A stretch of 64,000 nt of DNA from Calvatia gigantea (lineage: Eukaryota; Basidiomycota; Agaricomycetes; Agaricales; Lycoperdaceae). Made by a program: the position numbers and the translations under genes. The first letter of the stretch is position 1, and every line of letters begins with the position of its first letter. Under the pieces are notes generated by a model, which saw nothing but the letters and a program-made list of their open reading frames with translations, ran no database searches and was not told where the DNA came from. The stretch spans positions 1,612,001 to 1,676,000 of the forward strand of contig JACAAK010000005.1 of assembly GCA_025093985.1 (NCBI GenBank), given 5' to 3'. Shown piece by piece: positions 22,629 through 34,193 of this stretch.

Positions 22629-25628
22629 CCTGACCCGGGGGCTGTTGAATGCTGACCAAAGGGATCTCCAAGGGTGTTGCGCACCATACGCCGTTTACAG
22701 CGCTCGACTTGCATCCTCCCTGACGTCCACCTCCGTGTTGCATGATCCCTATGTGACAGTTCCGGGCATAGAACTGCAGCAGCCGGTCAAAGTTAACTTG
22801 CGGTGCACCCACGGTCATGAAATCCTAGGGTTCCGCCCTTCTACTGAATCGTGTATTGCGAGGTGGTCCAGAAAGGTGTGTGCGGTTGCGTTTTGTCCAT
22901 TCCAAGGACACGGTGACGTGTTAGAAACAAATGGTAGAAACTTTTGAGCATTTGTATCCGGATCTTGTAGTTTGGCTTCGATCACGCCTAAGAACAGGTG
23001 GAATGGCTGGCAAACCCTAATTGCTACAGTTATAAGTGGCATGAAAAATCCTGTCGACGATCACTCAAAATTAAGATGTGAAGGTGAAGAAGCTGCGACC
23101 CTCATGTCGTCGATCATCGTTTTCGCATGATGTTCCGAGAGGACTGCCCAAACCGTCTCGAGGTCCGGCTCCAAAAGCATTCATAGCTTTCATATCGCTC
23201 GACGCTGTACAAGCTCTGACACCGAGAATACAACCCAGGAGCTTGACCCTTTTGTTTCCAGTCGCCGTTAGTGCGTAATCCTCTGGTTATGTAATCTAGA
23301 GTATACAAATGATTAAACATTAACAGTGATGTCATGACGCATACACCTTCTAGTGCAAGCCAGACACCACGCCTGCTCGGATCTTGACATTTCACGTTTT
23401 CGCATTGTAATAGATGGTGGTCATCGTCAACTTTGAGCCCTGGAACGTGTCCCTCGGGGTTTCTTTGCTAGCATCCCACAATGAACTGGATTAGAACCGG
23501 CCATTCAGAACGAAAATAAGCAACCTCGGAATGCAACGTCCTCGTTCGGGATACCTTGCATCGGCCTGGGATTCATTCACGGATAGGACGCCACATATTT
23601 CATGATGCTGAATGAGTCCTCGAAGCTCTAAACCGGACCTTCAACTGATGCCATGATATATGAATACTAACATCATCCACGAACGGCCACAAGAACCCAG
23701 AAACGTGAATTGCCAAGTCCAACGACCGACCAGGAATAGGATTTGAATAGTGAGCTTGAGACTATTAACCCAATTGCGTTGAGGCAGTCCACCAAAATAA
23801 CCACTAAATAGCGCCCGCCATCAAACGGGTGACTAACAGACCAACGAACTGACAGTGGAAAACGCGAGGTAACTTCTTTTTGGACATTGTTGGGGCCGAT
23901 TAACGAGCGACGAGCGTTCAACGCAACGTGGGGTTGGGCAGAGCTAGGTCGTGGTGCTGTGGGGCCGGTGGGGTGTGGGACTTTAGGGAGTCACAAGGAC
24001 TAGACCTGGCATGTGCATTATGAGATACCTAAGTGTTTGGGAGTGGCAGTCTTGTTCCATTGCTTCTGCGGATTACACGCTCACGCCGCAATGCCATTTT
24101 GCAAGGTTTGAAAACGAAAGTAGAAGCCTGGAAGGAAGCAATGAAGCACTTGTTAATGCCGTTTGCGAGGGAAGATCGGTGAACGGGTCGGACATGAGGA
24201 ACCAAATTAATGAACCGACTGGCTAACGGAATAGAGGACGCTGCACCACCGTGTACAGTGGCCGAGAGGGACATGGTCTGTTTTTCATCAGTGAAATGTG
24301 CTGATGGGGTCTTTTGATAGGTTGTCATGTGGCCTGTTACTTGTCACACGAAGAGACTAAAACGTAGAAAAAAGACCGTGAGTAAGTGACCTCCACAACC
24401 GTGCGCTCGGTGGATTTTCGGCAATGGTATGCTCTCCAAGGGGCAGACAGCGTTTGCACTGGGTGGGCTGCGAACTTCACAGCCCACCCACCATAAAACT
24501 TGTATTGAACAAATTTTCATTTCAAGCTTCTTTGAATCGCCAAGTGTTTTCGAAGACTGGCTTTTGGTTCCTGATCAAAGGAGATACATCTTTTCGGAAT
24601 TTCCCGCATGCTGCCACAGGTCAAAAATAGCTCTATTTGAATTGGTACCAGACCTCCTTCAGTCGTTGGATCCGTTGCACTGTCACAGCTGAGACCCTTT
24701 ATGGCATCTCCTGAAGGGTGCGGAAGTGCTGAGCTGATAAGAACGGGACGGGCCACTGGCTGTCATTGGTCAAGTTCCATCTCGTCTTCCTCGTCTGCTG
24801 TCGGCGGGGCAGTGCCATGTCAGGCTTCATACCGCCGAAGATTGTCCGTGCGAACTGCTACCGGAATGTCCAGAACAGGCTGCCCAGGATGCATAGAGGA
24901 GGTGAACTTTAAGTGTGTCCATGGGTTCCTCATCCGATAATGATCTCATCTGTACTTACTCAGATCCGCCCTCGCGTGAAGACCTGTTCCTTGTTGTGGT
25001 GAAAATATATGATAGGGAGTCCGGGACCAGACCTCCAAGCGTTTGACAAGTTGCACATGTGTTCTATCCTGTATCCACCTGAGTCCCGTTTGATTGTGGG
25101 ACCATAAGTACAGTGGTTAGGAGTTGTCTGATGTTGTGTCGGATAGGTTGAAGAATCTGAATTTGAGGCAGATCGTTGGCTTTCCTGCATGGACCTGACA
25201 AAGGAAATGCATACTAATAGCGGTGACCACATCAAATACGGGAACTGATCGTCATACTTATTTCCATGAGCGCAATTGGAGGCGGACGAGGGCCGATATC
25301 CAGGCACCTGCGTACTGCCACTAGTACTGTTTAATGAAAGAAAATTCAGCATTGCGCGTTGCGGGGGGTGGCAGGCCACTAATTCTCTTCCATTTCTGCA
25401 CGCCGACTGGGATTCCAATTTCCGGGGCTTAGGGTTAACTTATTTGGCACGAAGACCACTGCAGAACGATCCCCACGGCTTCAAGCTTCAGCCAAAATGA
25501 GCATTTTCAGTGAAGCGGCTCATACACAGATGTGCCCTTTCTAAAGGGGTGTGGAGGACATTTTGTGCTTGGACTGCCTCTCCGTTTCAGACTTTCAGTG
25601 CGCTCAACAGCCAGGACGTTACCTCGGC
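22629..25628. other. Gene-poor region without supported genes
   Basis: Three kilobases with many short, mutually overlapping open frames and no recognisable domain. A minus-strand frame at 24960-25418 (152 codons) is the longest but has no identifiable motif. The stretch could hold old transposon debris; no inverted or direct terminal repeats were visible to me. Confidence 0.35.
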
Positions 25629-26084
25629 ATGTATAATCCCGATATCATGGATCGTCAATTGAATGCTCTTCAGGATTTTCTCCTATCGACCGGAACTCGG
25701 GAAGGGCTCGTAGCTGTCGCACTTGAACTGGCTGTGGTGGTTTCTGTTAGTAGTGTTGCGACACGCCGAATTTTAGTGAAACCTCGGGACCCGAAGAGAA
25801 TGACGTATGAGCATAAGGTTCTGGAAGTGATCAGGCATTGTGCTTGGCACTGCTTGGAAATTGTTGTACTAGTAACTGGCTTCGCGGGACTGGTCAGGGG
25901 GTTGCACATCCGTGCCTGTGTCGCACTCCTGAATTTGGACCCAGAGCAGGGCTCCAACGGAGGGAGACCCCCAACCACCCTTGAGGTTGGCGTCGTCCTC
26001 GACCAACGCGTGCGAGAGGAGGGGTATATACCTCACGAGCGTCAAGCAGCGGGGACAAGAATCAAATGCAAGCCATGGGTTTGA
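25629..26084 (+). CDS. Doubtful small hypothetical protein
   Basis: Uninterrupted frame of 151 codons from ATG 25629 (MYNPDIMDRQLNALQDF). It contains one clearly hydrophobic stretch (GLVAVALELAVVVSVSSVA), a basic segment (RRILVKPRDPKRMTYEHK) and a second hydrophobic run (CLEIVVLVTGFAGLV), so a small two-helix membrane protein is possible. No intron, no recognised family, and an isolated position in a gene-poor region; it may equally be a chance frame. Confidence 0.22.
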   Translation: MYNPDIMDRQLNALQDFLLSTGTREGLVAVALELAVVVSVSSVATRRILVKPRDPKRMTYEHKVLEVIRHCAWHCLEIVVLVTGFAGLVRGLHIRACVALLNLDPEQGSNGGRPPTTLEVGVVLDQRVREEGYIPHERQAAGTRIKCKPWV

Positions 26085-26451
26085 CGTACAACTTCATGTA
26101 ACAAATACTGACAATTTAGTATTTTGGCTAACAAACGGGTACTTGAGTGTCGGGAAAATCACGTAAGTGGGATGCAACGAAGTCGGAAGATTGCCTGTTT
26201 GGGTCGGGACCCATGATCGTCGACGAGCAGGAAGAAGACTGGTTAAGTACTTACCGGGTGTGCGCTTCCAAAAAAACTGCGATAATAAGTTATGTGCAGA
26301 ATGGAAAATGAAATTGCGGAGAGCAGGTGATTAGCGGTCGGGGGCCGGGCCGGGGTTGGGTTGCTTGGGGGAGATCCGGGATTTGATTTGATTGTTGGGT
26401 TCTGTGTCTATCCACCTTTTCCGTCATTCCTCCTCCTTCCTCTCCTCCCCC
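26085..26451. other. Upstream region of the REG1-like gene
   Basis: Contains a G-rich patch (GGGGGCCGGGCCGGGGTTGGG, about 26340) followed by a C/T-rich run (TCCTCCTTCCTCTCCTCCCC, ending at 26450) directly before the start codon, the usual look of a fungal 5' UTR. No TATA box was identified. Confidence 0.4.
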
Positions 26452-29400
26452 ATGGCCAATTATCTCCCCGTCCTACTCGTGTCGGTCAACACAAACACGA
26501 TACCGGACGATAATGTTCTCACAACCATGCCCCGCGGCCAGGTCGATTACCTTTCCCATGATTGGCAGGAGGAGGATGTCTGGCGGTCTTGGAGAAATAT
26601 GACCCGTCAGAAGAACGAAATTACCAACGGCATTCGTCTCGAAAATGCCAGTTGGCGGACATGGTGGAAACAGCGCAACAAACTCAAGACAGTCTCCCCA
26701 GAGACTCTGAACTGGTCAGAATTCACTCTTCTCCCAGATCCATCTGCTCATTGGTCCATCATTTTTTCAGGCTCAAAGACTCCGACGTGACCTGGCTCTA
26801 TGGTCCGCTGCACACCGCCGTCGAATGGACCCCTCCACCGAAACCACGGGCGGTACCGGACTCAGTGGACAGCGGTAATCCTGCGTCTACCCACGACCGA
26901 CTTGATCTCCACTCTGGCCCCCCCTCTACCTCACGGCGTCCCCAACCCCCTCGCACAAAACCTATTCTCAAACACCGTAGCATCAGCGAACTTCTTACCT
27001 CCGAACTCCCAGTATCCCCCGTATTTAGTTCCCCCGAGTCCGAGGACGAGTCGAATCACACTCATTCACACTCTGCTTCCGGCGAGGATGCTCTCAATGC
27101 CACCAAAGTCCCCAAACGACCTGCTCTTGTGCACACGAAAAGCGATAGCCACATCACACGTTGGGGTCCCTCCCGCGTTTTCCGTAAAGCCTCGCCTCCC
27201 CGCGTACCGCCCCCTACTCCGTCCGACAAATCACCCTTGCGTCACTCAACGTCGACGGTACGCGCTTCGGGAATAGTCCGAAATTCCTTGTCACAAGACT
27301 CGGCTTCGAGTGCAAGTGGAAGCAGCGAACGGACATCAAAGAAGAAACATATCAGCTTCAATACTTTTGTCGAACAATACATAGCTATTGACAAACATCC
27401 CCAGTCAGGAAAAAAGGGGAAGTTGGGTCTCAGCAGCTATCCGGGTCAATATGAGCTTGGAGACGAAGAGGATGAAGATGACGATGAGAGCCATAATGAC
27501 AAGTGGGATGACGACGACGGGTAAATACTTCTATCGTCATTACAAAATGTCGACTCACTTCATCCATTTTTTTTCTCAGCTATGAAGAGGACCGGGAGGA
27601 TAACTTGTTCGATGAAGATGACCCTCTCTGGCTAGCCGCTCATGGTGGCGTCCATCCGCGGCGTCGTCATCTTGATGGAAGTGCCATACACAGCGACTCC
27701 GACTCGGACGACGATGCAATCGAAATTCGACCCTCGTCGCATCGGCATGCTAGCCTAGTGACACCAAGCTCAAAGAAAAGGACACCTATCCGATCGAAAT
27801 CTGTTTCATCGTCATCATCAGCGACAACGACAACCTCCACTTCCGCGTCCTCATCCGGCGGTATCTCTCGTCAACGGCGTAAATCGGCTACGTACCCAAC
27901 AAGTGATAGACCCCTTCCACATCTCCTATCCCCTCCACCTAGTTCGGCTTATCGGCCCCGGATTCCTTCTCTCCAGTCTGACCCATCCTATCGGGACCGT
28001 GTTACAATTGCACCAATTGCCCCTACTCTTCTCAAAACGACTGGTGCGTGGGAAGAGGGGTTTGGCGACGAAGGCGGCGCAAGTGACGATGGACTTTGGG
28101 ATTATGGTGTCCCAGGCCATGGTGTCAATGGAACATCCAACGACAGCAGAAAACAGAAAGATGTTGGGGGCAGGGAAGAGGAGGAACATAGTTCGGAAGG
28201 TACACCAGTGGAGCTTGTGTACGTGCCACCGTTCGGAAGTATTTATGGGCATGGCGCGGGCACGTATTGGCATTCACGTGGTGCACCGGATGGTGAGGAT
28301 GAAGAAGAAGACGAGGGAGAAGGGACTAAAGAAGCAGAAGAAGTGAAAATCCAGCTTGAAGGAAGTCAGATGCAGAAGGAGAGTCCGTCTGTTAATAGCG
28401 AACTCGGTGGAGAATCTGCTACATCCCCCATCTCAACACCTGCAGAATCCGTTCAGTCTATCTCAAGGTCGCCCATTCCCGTCGTTGTCATTGACTCGAA
28501 CGATAGCATTGCTCAACCTGCAAGTATATCTTCTGACAAAACCGACAAAAATGGGTCGACCTCAAGTTCATCAAGTTCTACATTAACAGGACCCATGCTC
28601 ATACTCCGTGGCGGACGTCACCAGCATGAAGAAGAACAAGATCAAGGTCGAGGACGTAACACATCGGTATCCCCTGTCGGTGTCGCCCACAGTAGTAGAC
28701 CAGCTTCAGAGGGCAACGGTGGTCTCCTCGCATCGAGGAGTAGATCACAAAGTTGTCAGGATTTGCAATCGTTCTACAACACGCCTGTTACCACCACTTC
28801 GTCTCAGGGCAGCGAGCGAAGAGGGAGATCCCACCTACGCGGCCCTTCAGACACCGGCAATGGCTCCACCTCAGGGTCACGGCGCGGCTCGCACTCTAGT
28901 CAGAGTGTTCAAAGTCTGAATGGCCGTCATCAGGGCGGCAGTGGGAGTGTAAGTCCCAGCAATAACATTAGTTCGGCTTCGTCTCCTATGGGCGGAAGCA
29001 TTTCCCCTGACAGTAGCGATTCACGATTAGGCGGTATTGGTGGTGCTTATGTTGGCGGGCGCAGGGGCGGGCGCGAACGCGAACGTGTGGAACGAGTGGG
29101 TTCGGGTTCGAGTTTGAGCAGTAAAGCCACCACTCTGGGTGGCGGCAGCGATGAGCGGAGAGGGCGGGATCGCGGGAGGAGGATAATTGGATCAGGATCC
29201 GGGTCGAGCACGAGTCCCATTCCTAACTCTGCGCAAGAGGAGGCAAGGGAAAGAGGTAGGAAGGGGACATCTGCACGCGGAGGTGCAAGCCCGAGCCCTC
29301 AGGAGATTTTCGATATGGAACCCACGTCGTCCTCGCCAAGGACCGCCGTTATTACTGAGGTGAAGGGCAAAGGCAAGGAATCGATTAGTTTGGCTGACGA

Positions 29401-30316
29401 GAGCGTCAGTTTTATCAGTGATACTGCCCAGAGTGTGGAGATGGACGCGAGCATATACTCCGTATCTTCTGAAGGCTCCACTGCCACGATAGTCCCAACA
29501 TCACCTACGATTATGCCTAGGACTCCAACTCTCGCTGCGGATGTTCCTCTGGTGAGTGATAAGGAACAATGGTCCGGGAATGATGCGATGGAGGCAGAGA
29601 ACCGGAGGAAGACTGCACCAACCCCTTCGAACTCACCCATCATCTTCATGACTCTGCCTCAGGCTAGACAGAACAAGGATGGGACTGCAACATCGACACC
29701 ATCGCTGCCACCATCACCGCCTGTCCCCCCTCTTGCATCTGTTATAACCCCACTCCCAACGCCGTCATTGATGCGGACACCTGAGCACGTCCGGACCGCG
29801 TCAGCCTCATCGACACGTTCAAGAAATGCCAAACCAAAAACCTCGTCCAGTGCGCCCATCGTTCCCTCTCCACCCCATCCAGTACTCCCGAGTACATCGG
29901 CATCGCATGCACCAGGTGAAGTTGGTTCCCCAACAGCATTTACTGGATTCGGCGCGAATGGGAGGAGTGCATCGAGGTCGTTGGAGAGAGCGTCTTCCGA
30001 ATCCAGAGAACGCCATTCACCTTCCTCATCGTCACCAAGTACAACGCATATAGGCTCAGGGCTCAGAAGAAATATCACTGAGGACGAGGGAAACGAACGC
30101 GAGGTGGCAGAGGCGAAGAGAGGAAGGAACCATATTGCCGGTGTATCGAGTGTAAGTGTGGACTTGCACGCGAATACAAGTACGGGATTCAAAGAGCCGA
30201 CGTCGCCTGTAACGAATGGGCACAAGGAGAGGGAAACCATCGTCGATAAAGCGGTCGGCATGATGTCAAGCGCAGGAGCGTATTTGAAGCTGTGGCCGAA
30301 TTATAATGACGCCTAG
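26452..30316 (+). CDS. REG1: REG1/HEX2-like regulatory subunit of protein phosphatase 1
   Basis: Large, mostly disordered protein (about 1,250 residues). The N-terminus MANYLPVLLVSVNTNTIPDD leads to the fungal DUF1752 (AreA-N-type) block VDYLSHDWQEEDVWRSWRNM, ENASWRTWWKQRNKLKTVSP, joined across a 58-nt intron to WLKDSDVTWLYGPLHTA. Near residue 330, SKKKHISFNTFVEQYIAID holds a KHISF motif of the RVxF/RHIxF type by which Reg1 docks PP1 (Glc7). Acidic runs, a DPLWLAAHGG block and ELVYVPPFGSIYG follow, then a very long Ser/Pro/Gly/Arg-rich region, ending VDKAVGMMSSAGAYLKLWPN. In yeast Reg1-Glc7 opposes Snf1 kinase in glucose repression; the same role here is inferred. Two introns; start 26452 chosen by the conserved N-terminus, with an in-frame upstream ATG at 26392. 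Frame intact. Confidence 0.86.
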
Positions 30317-32760
30317 GAGATACTATCGCGATACCCCCACGGCGTAGTCTTTACACTCACTTTCCATCATTCGCTCTAGTCAACAATTTTCGGAATTGGT
30401 CCGACACTTTCCTATGCCTTTTTCCTTTCACCTCCCACCTTTCTCTTGCTCTCATGGGCGGACGAATTAATCAATCTCAATCTTTCATTCTCATTCTCAT
30501 TGGGATCACCAGCATCTATCTCCAATTTCAGTATCTTAGTTGCACTCTTGCACTCAATTGTGTTGTTCAATCTAGGCATGTACATAGGGCATAACCGCAT
30601 TCCATTCTTCCAATCCTGTCCTGAATTGCTTGTTTTCCTTATTAATTCATTATGTCAATCGATCCTCTACTTTGACCTGTAGTACTTGTGGAGGAGCTGT
30701 TGAACTTCGGCAAGGCGGTACGGTCGGTGTCATTGCTCTGCTGCTAGCTGGAGGGGTACCAGTGTGATCGCGGTGCCCGTACACATAATCAAGATGCGAT
30801 GGTCTCACTTTCGAACATTTGAACCCTTGCAATAGCTTCCGCCCTCTCCCTTTCCAACCAACACACCATCCAACGACCAGCATCAATTCCCCTTTGAACC
30901 CCTCAACGCCCTCAGACCCTCACACGCCTGGCCTTAGCACAAGACGAGGTCAAAACGCTATTACATGTTTCTTTAGTGCCTGCTCAATTACCCTACCATC
31001 TTCGAGGTGAAGACTTCAGCTGGAATTGCCTGACTTGGCACAATCCTCCAAGCGGCTCGTGCCCGTCCGGTCGTTTGCGCCATTGCTTACCTGAACTAGC
31101 AAATAGGCAACCCAGTTCTGCCTTCATTGCATGGGACGCCAATTGAGGCCCACAGAAATTTGAAGCCAGTCCGACACCGATATAAATTTTGTCACATTGA
31201 CTCGTTGGCGGAGTGATATATTACAGTATTGTTCCAAACCGGTTTTAAATCGTCTGAGATGCTCACCTTGCATACCACTTGCCGAAAGGAAGGCGCAAGA
31301 AACACAAGGTGTGGATAACCGGCCCTGTTGGAGTGCTCTGACACTGTAAACCCATTGGCTTTTAGCGACGTCCCAGAGAAGGTGACCGGAGGCCGGCTAA
31401 CGAGTACGTGGGTATTCTTTATTCATACCATGAAGTGAACCCATCACTCTCGCTTCAGAGGTTAGATCTTGGATTTGACGCACTTCTAGGTGCCCTAGTC
31501 ACAAAACTCCGGAATGCAAAAATGAGGTGAGAACGAACACAAGTACGGGAGAGAAACGATACTGAGTTTCAGCATCTTGAGCACCCAACCTATTCCAAAG
31601 TTCGGTCCGGACCTCCTCAGTCGTATTCTTAGCAGGAGAGGTGTGGGAGGCGTTTCTAGCTGCTGGAACCAGGAACGAAATTTCCTGGGAGAGTGAAAGC
31701 TTTTGGGTTGAGAGCGGATGAGAAAGACAGGCAAGACAACGATTATCCGCCAACATTCTATATCCCATGTCCGGTAATCCGAAGCGTTTCTTGCCTTCTC
31801 AAAGGAGCATTCTCAGACTCAGGAGTATACCCGACCGGAGATCAGCACGAGGTCTGGGTTCGCAAATGACAGTCTTAGTGTTCCGTAGAAACGAAAGTAA
31901 CTTCTACTCTCCGTAAGCGAGAGAAGAAGGGAAAGTAGCCACTTCAGGCTTCAAAGGTTGAAGCTTTTTGAGCTTTGGGCTTTAAGTTTCGAAACCAATT
32001 TGTTACGGCTCTATCCCTATCTAATCGCCATTCAACACCTCATCCTCACCATCACCCCTTTCAGCTAATTACACCCCTATGCCACATTAAACTTAATATG
32101 GTAGTAAATGTTGTACCCTGACAGTTTTGTCTTTTCTGGTTTGTGGGTTTCCACAGGTATAACACTCGGATCAAGTTTAAATCTAGGCAACTTCGCATTG
32201 ATGATGGGACCTTGGGATTCTGACAAGTTTCCCTGGCTATCCCGGCGGCAAATTGAGAAACCGCAGGACATATAGGACATTCGTTGATATACTCAGGTCC
32301 ACTGCTCTCGCAACTGCGATAGGTACTTAGTGACCAAGCAAAAGTCTTGGGTATCGCATCACTTGGCCAATAACAGATCCGTTCTGATTACCTTGCATGA
32401 GGGATGCAAAGGCCAGATTCTGAATTTCGCATCTGTTCCGTCATCTGCGTGGCTCGGCAGCATACTTGGATGATAACGATCGTTGTGCTGTCACTTGGAC
32501 GGGACATGGGAGGAAATGGGTACCGTAGTTGGCAGCGGCTCCTCACGCACAGACTTTCTCAGCTAATTTTATCCTTCATTGTTATCCATTACCGTCGGAA
32601 CGAGATTCTCAGGCTGTTATTGCTATGATCCTCCAGGAAGTCCACACGTCACCTTTTATCGTCTTTCGTGAGAGGATCATAGTACCGAAGCGAAACGACT
32701 GTTGTAACAACAACTCAAAGCGGATCGCTCACGCAGCCTCAAGCCTCAAAACTTCAACAT
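30317..32760. other. Intergenic, about 2.4 kb
   Basis: The left part is the 3' UTR of the REG1-like gene, with pyrimidine-rich sequence and TTCATTCTCATTCTCATT (about 30483). A minus-strand frame at 31499-31768 (about 90 codons, containing KNTTEEVRTELWNRLG) looks mildly coding-like but has no recognised family. Nothing else is supported. Confidence 0.4.
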
Positions 32761-33314
32761 CTAGGTTACATCCAACCTTTTCGATCCGTTAGCGTGACCC
32801 TCCCACTTCGGCAATCCATCGCCAATGTCCAGCATTCTCGTATCGTAGAATATATGTCCTGTAGGCTTGATGAGATGCCAATTCTCGATCAGGCCTCTAG
32901 TATTCCTGCGGAAATGAGCTCCCCTAAGTGACCATCTTCCCTCAGAGGGATTCTCTGCCCCGAGAGACCCAAGGCAAGACCGGCACCGCCATTCTTTCCA
33001 TGGAGAATCAGCATCAGATTTTGTGGAGACTGCGTCGGGGTTCGTATGCGTCCATGTAAAGGACTGCGAGGGATAGTGTAGCACGTGGATAAGCGGACTT
33101 CCTGTGTTTTATTATTATTGGTCAATAGAGGTTATAACTCGCGAACGACTTTGTAGGCGAGCCCACCGTTGGTGCGTTGGCAGATGGTACAATGGCAATA
33201 AAGACTGAGTATGGGATCCCCTTCGACCTTGTATGAGGATGCGCCACAGTAACAAGACGCTTGGAAACTGGGGGTGGAGACTGGGGAAGATTTTGTGTGG
33301 CCTTCTTCAAGCAT
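32761..33314 (-). CDS. GFA/CENP-V-fold zinc-binding protein (DUF636)
   Basis: Small protein (about 165 residues, two exons) of the glutathione-dependent formaldehyde-activating enzyme/CENP-V superfamily. The zinc ligands are in place: SCYCGASSYKVEGDP and YCHCTICQRTNG in exon 1, and WRCRSCLGS in exon 2. The junction TNG/SPLIHVLHYPSQSFTW across a GT-AG intron of about 67 nt is exact. The end PTGHIFYDTRMLDIGDGLPK is typical of fungal members. Most fungal paralogues have no proven substrate, so a formaldehyde-glutathione role should not be assumed. Start at 33314 (MLEEGHTKSSPVSTPS) is the first Met in frame with the zinc motif. Confidence 0.88.
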
Positions 33315-34193
33315 GGTGTAAGTCAAGAGTTTGGGCGAGCCCCAGCACCACCACAATCACTTTTATTGTCAAATTCTTTCCATTTGCATCAAGCAACACC
33401 ATGAGATCAAGAGTCTGACTTAAGACCCGACTCCTCCAACGGGGATAAGGACCATAACGTGCTTATAGAGGGTAACTGAGGGGTTAGATTTGTATCTCTC
33501 CCTTTCTCCTCCTGTTGATAACAATACAACGTGAACAAACAATTGATGCTGAGATATCAGCTGCACTCAGGTGGAGTGAACCCCCAAAATCTCGTCCATG
33601 TGATCCCCACAGCATGGGGTATGTATTGGGTTATTTTTAGACCCGACGCCTGCAAAAATGGCACAACTCTTATCTCACCAAGCCGGCCCTGTCTTTCCGC
33701 AACCCCACTGGATTGTGAGTCATTCCCAACTAAGAATGATTTATGTCTTTCTGTCTATAACTTCAGTCTACAATCTCTCTCGTGCTTGAGTTTCTGGCTT
33801 ATGTTACAGCCGATTATGGTGTCGTAATGTCAGCGCTTGCCTCGCATGGACACGTCTGATATTTTGGCGATGTCACGAGTGACTGCGCCTGTGGGTAAGG
33901 ACTTTCCCCTTGCATCAAAGGCGAGTTCTTATAATATGCAGAAGCAGTCCAAAGGTACCCCGCTCTGCGGAGTTTGCATCCGTTCTTTTCCCTGAGAACC
34001 CGTCAAGAAGAACTTCAAAGGCACACCGGTTCTGGGACACCGTTGATACTCTCCACCCACCCAGGTCAGTTCCACATCTAGCTTTCGAAACCACAGCTCC
34101 AATCCCCCCCTGCGCTGGGAAAGGGGGTAGTTGCTGACTATATCTTAAGGCAGAGCAGTTTTGAAACTTCCCTTCTCCTCTCCGTTTACCCAA
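33315..34193. other. Intergenic with a possible short coding relic
   Basis: Around 33659-33842 the + strand gives MAQLLSHQAGPVFPQPHW and, across a possible GT-AG intron, STISLVLEFLAYVTADYGVV, then a stop. This could be a relic or a wrongly read 5' exon, but I cannot assign it. The rest includes the promoter of the next transporter gene. Confidence 0.35.

Noticed and set aside
29659..30261. 200-codon minus-strand frame
   Set aside because: It lies wholly inside the REG1-like coding exon on the other strand; biased composition of that exon keeps the antisense frame open.
31499..31768. About 90-codon minus-strand frame with KNTTEEVRTELWNRLG
   Set aside because: Slightly coding-like but with no recognisable domain, no upstream exon, and not alignable to anything I know.
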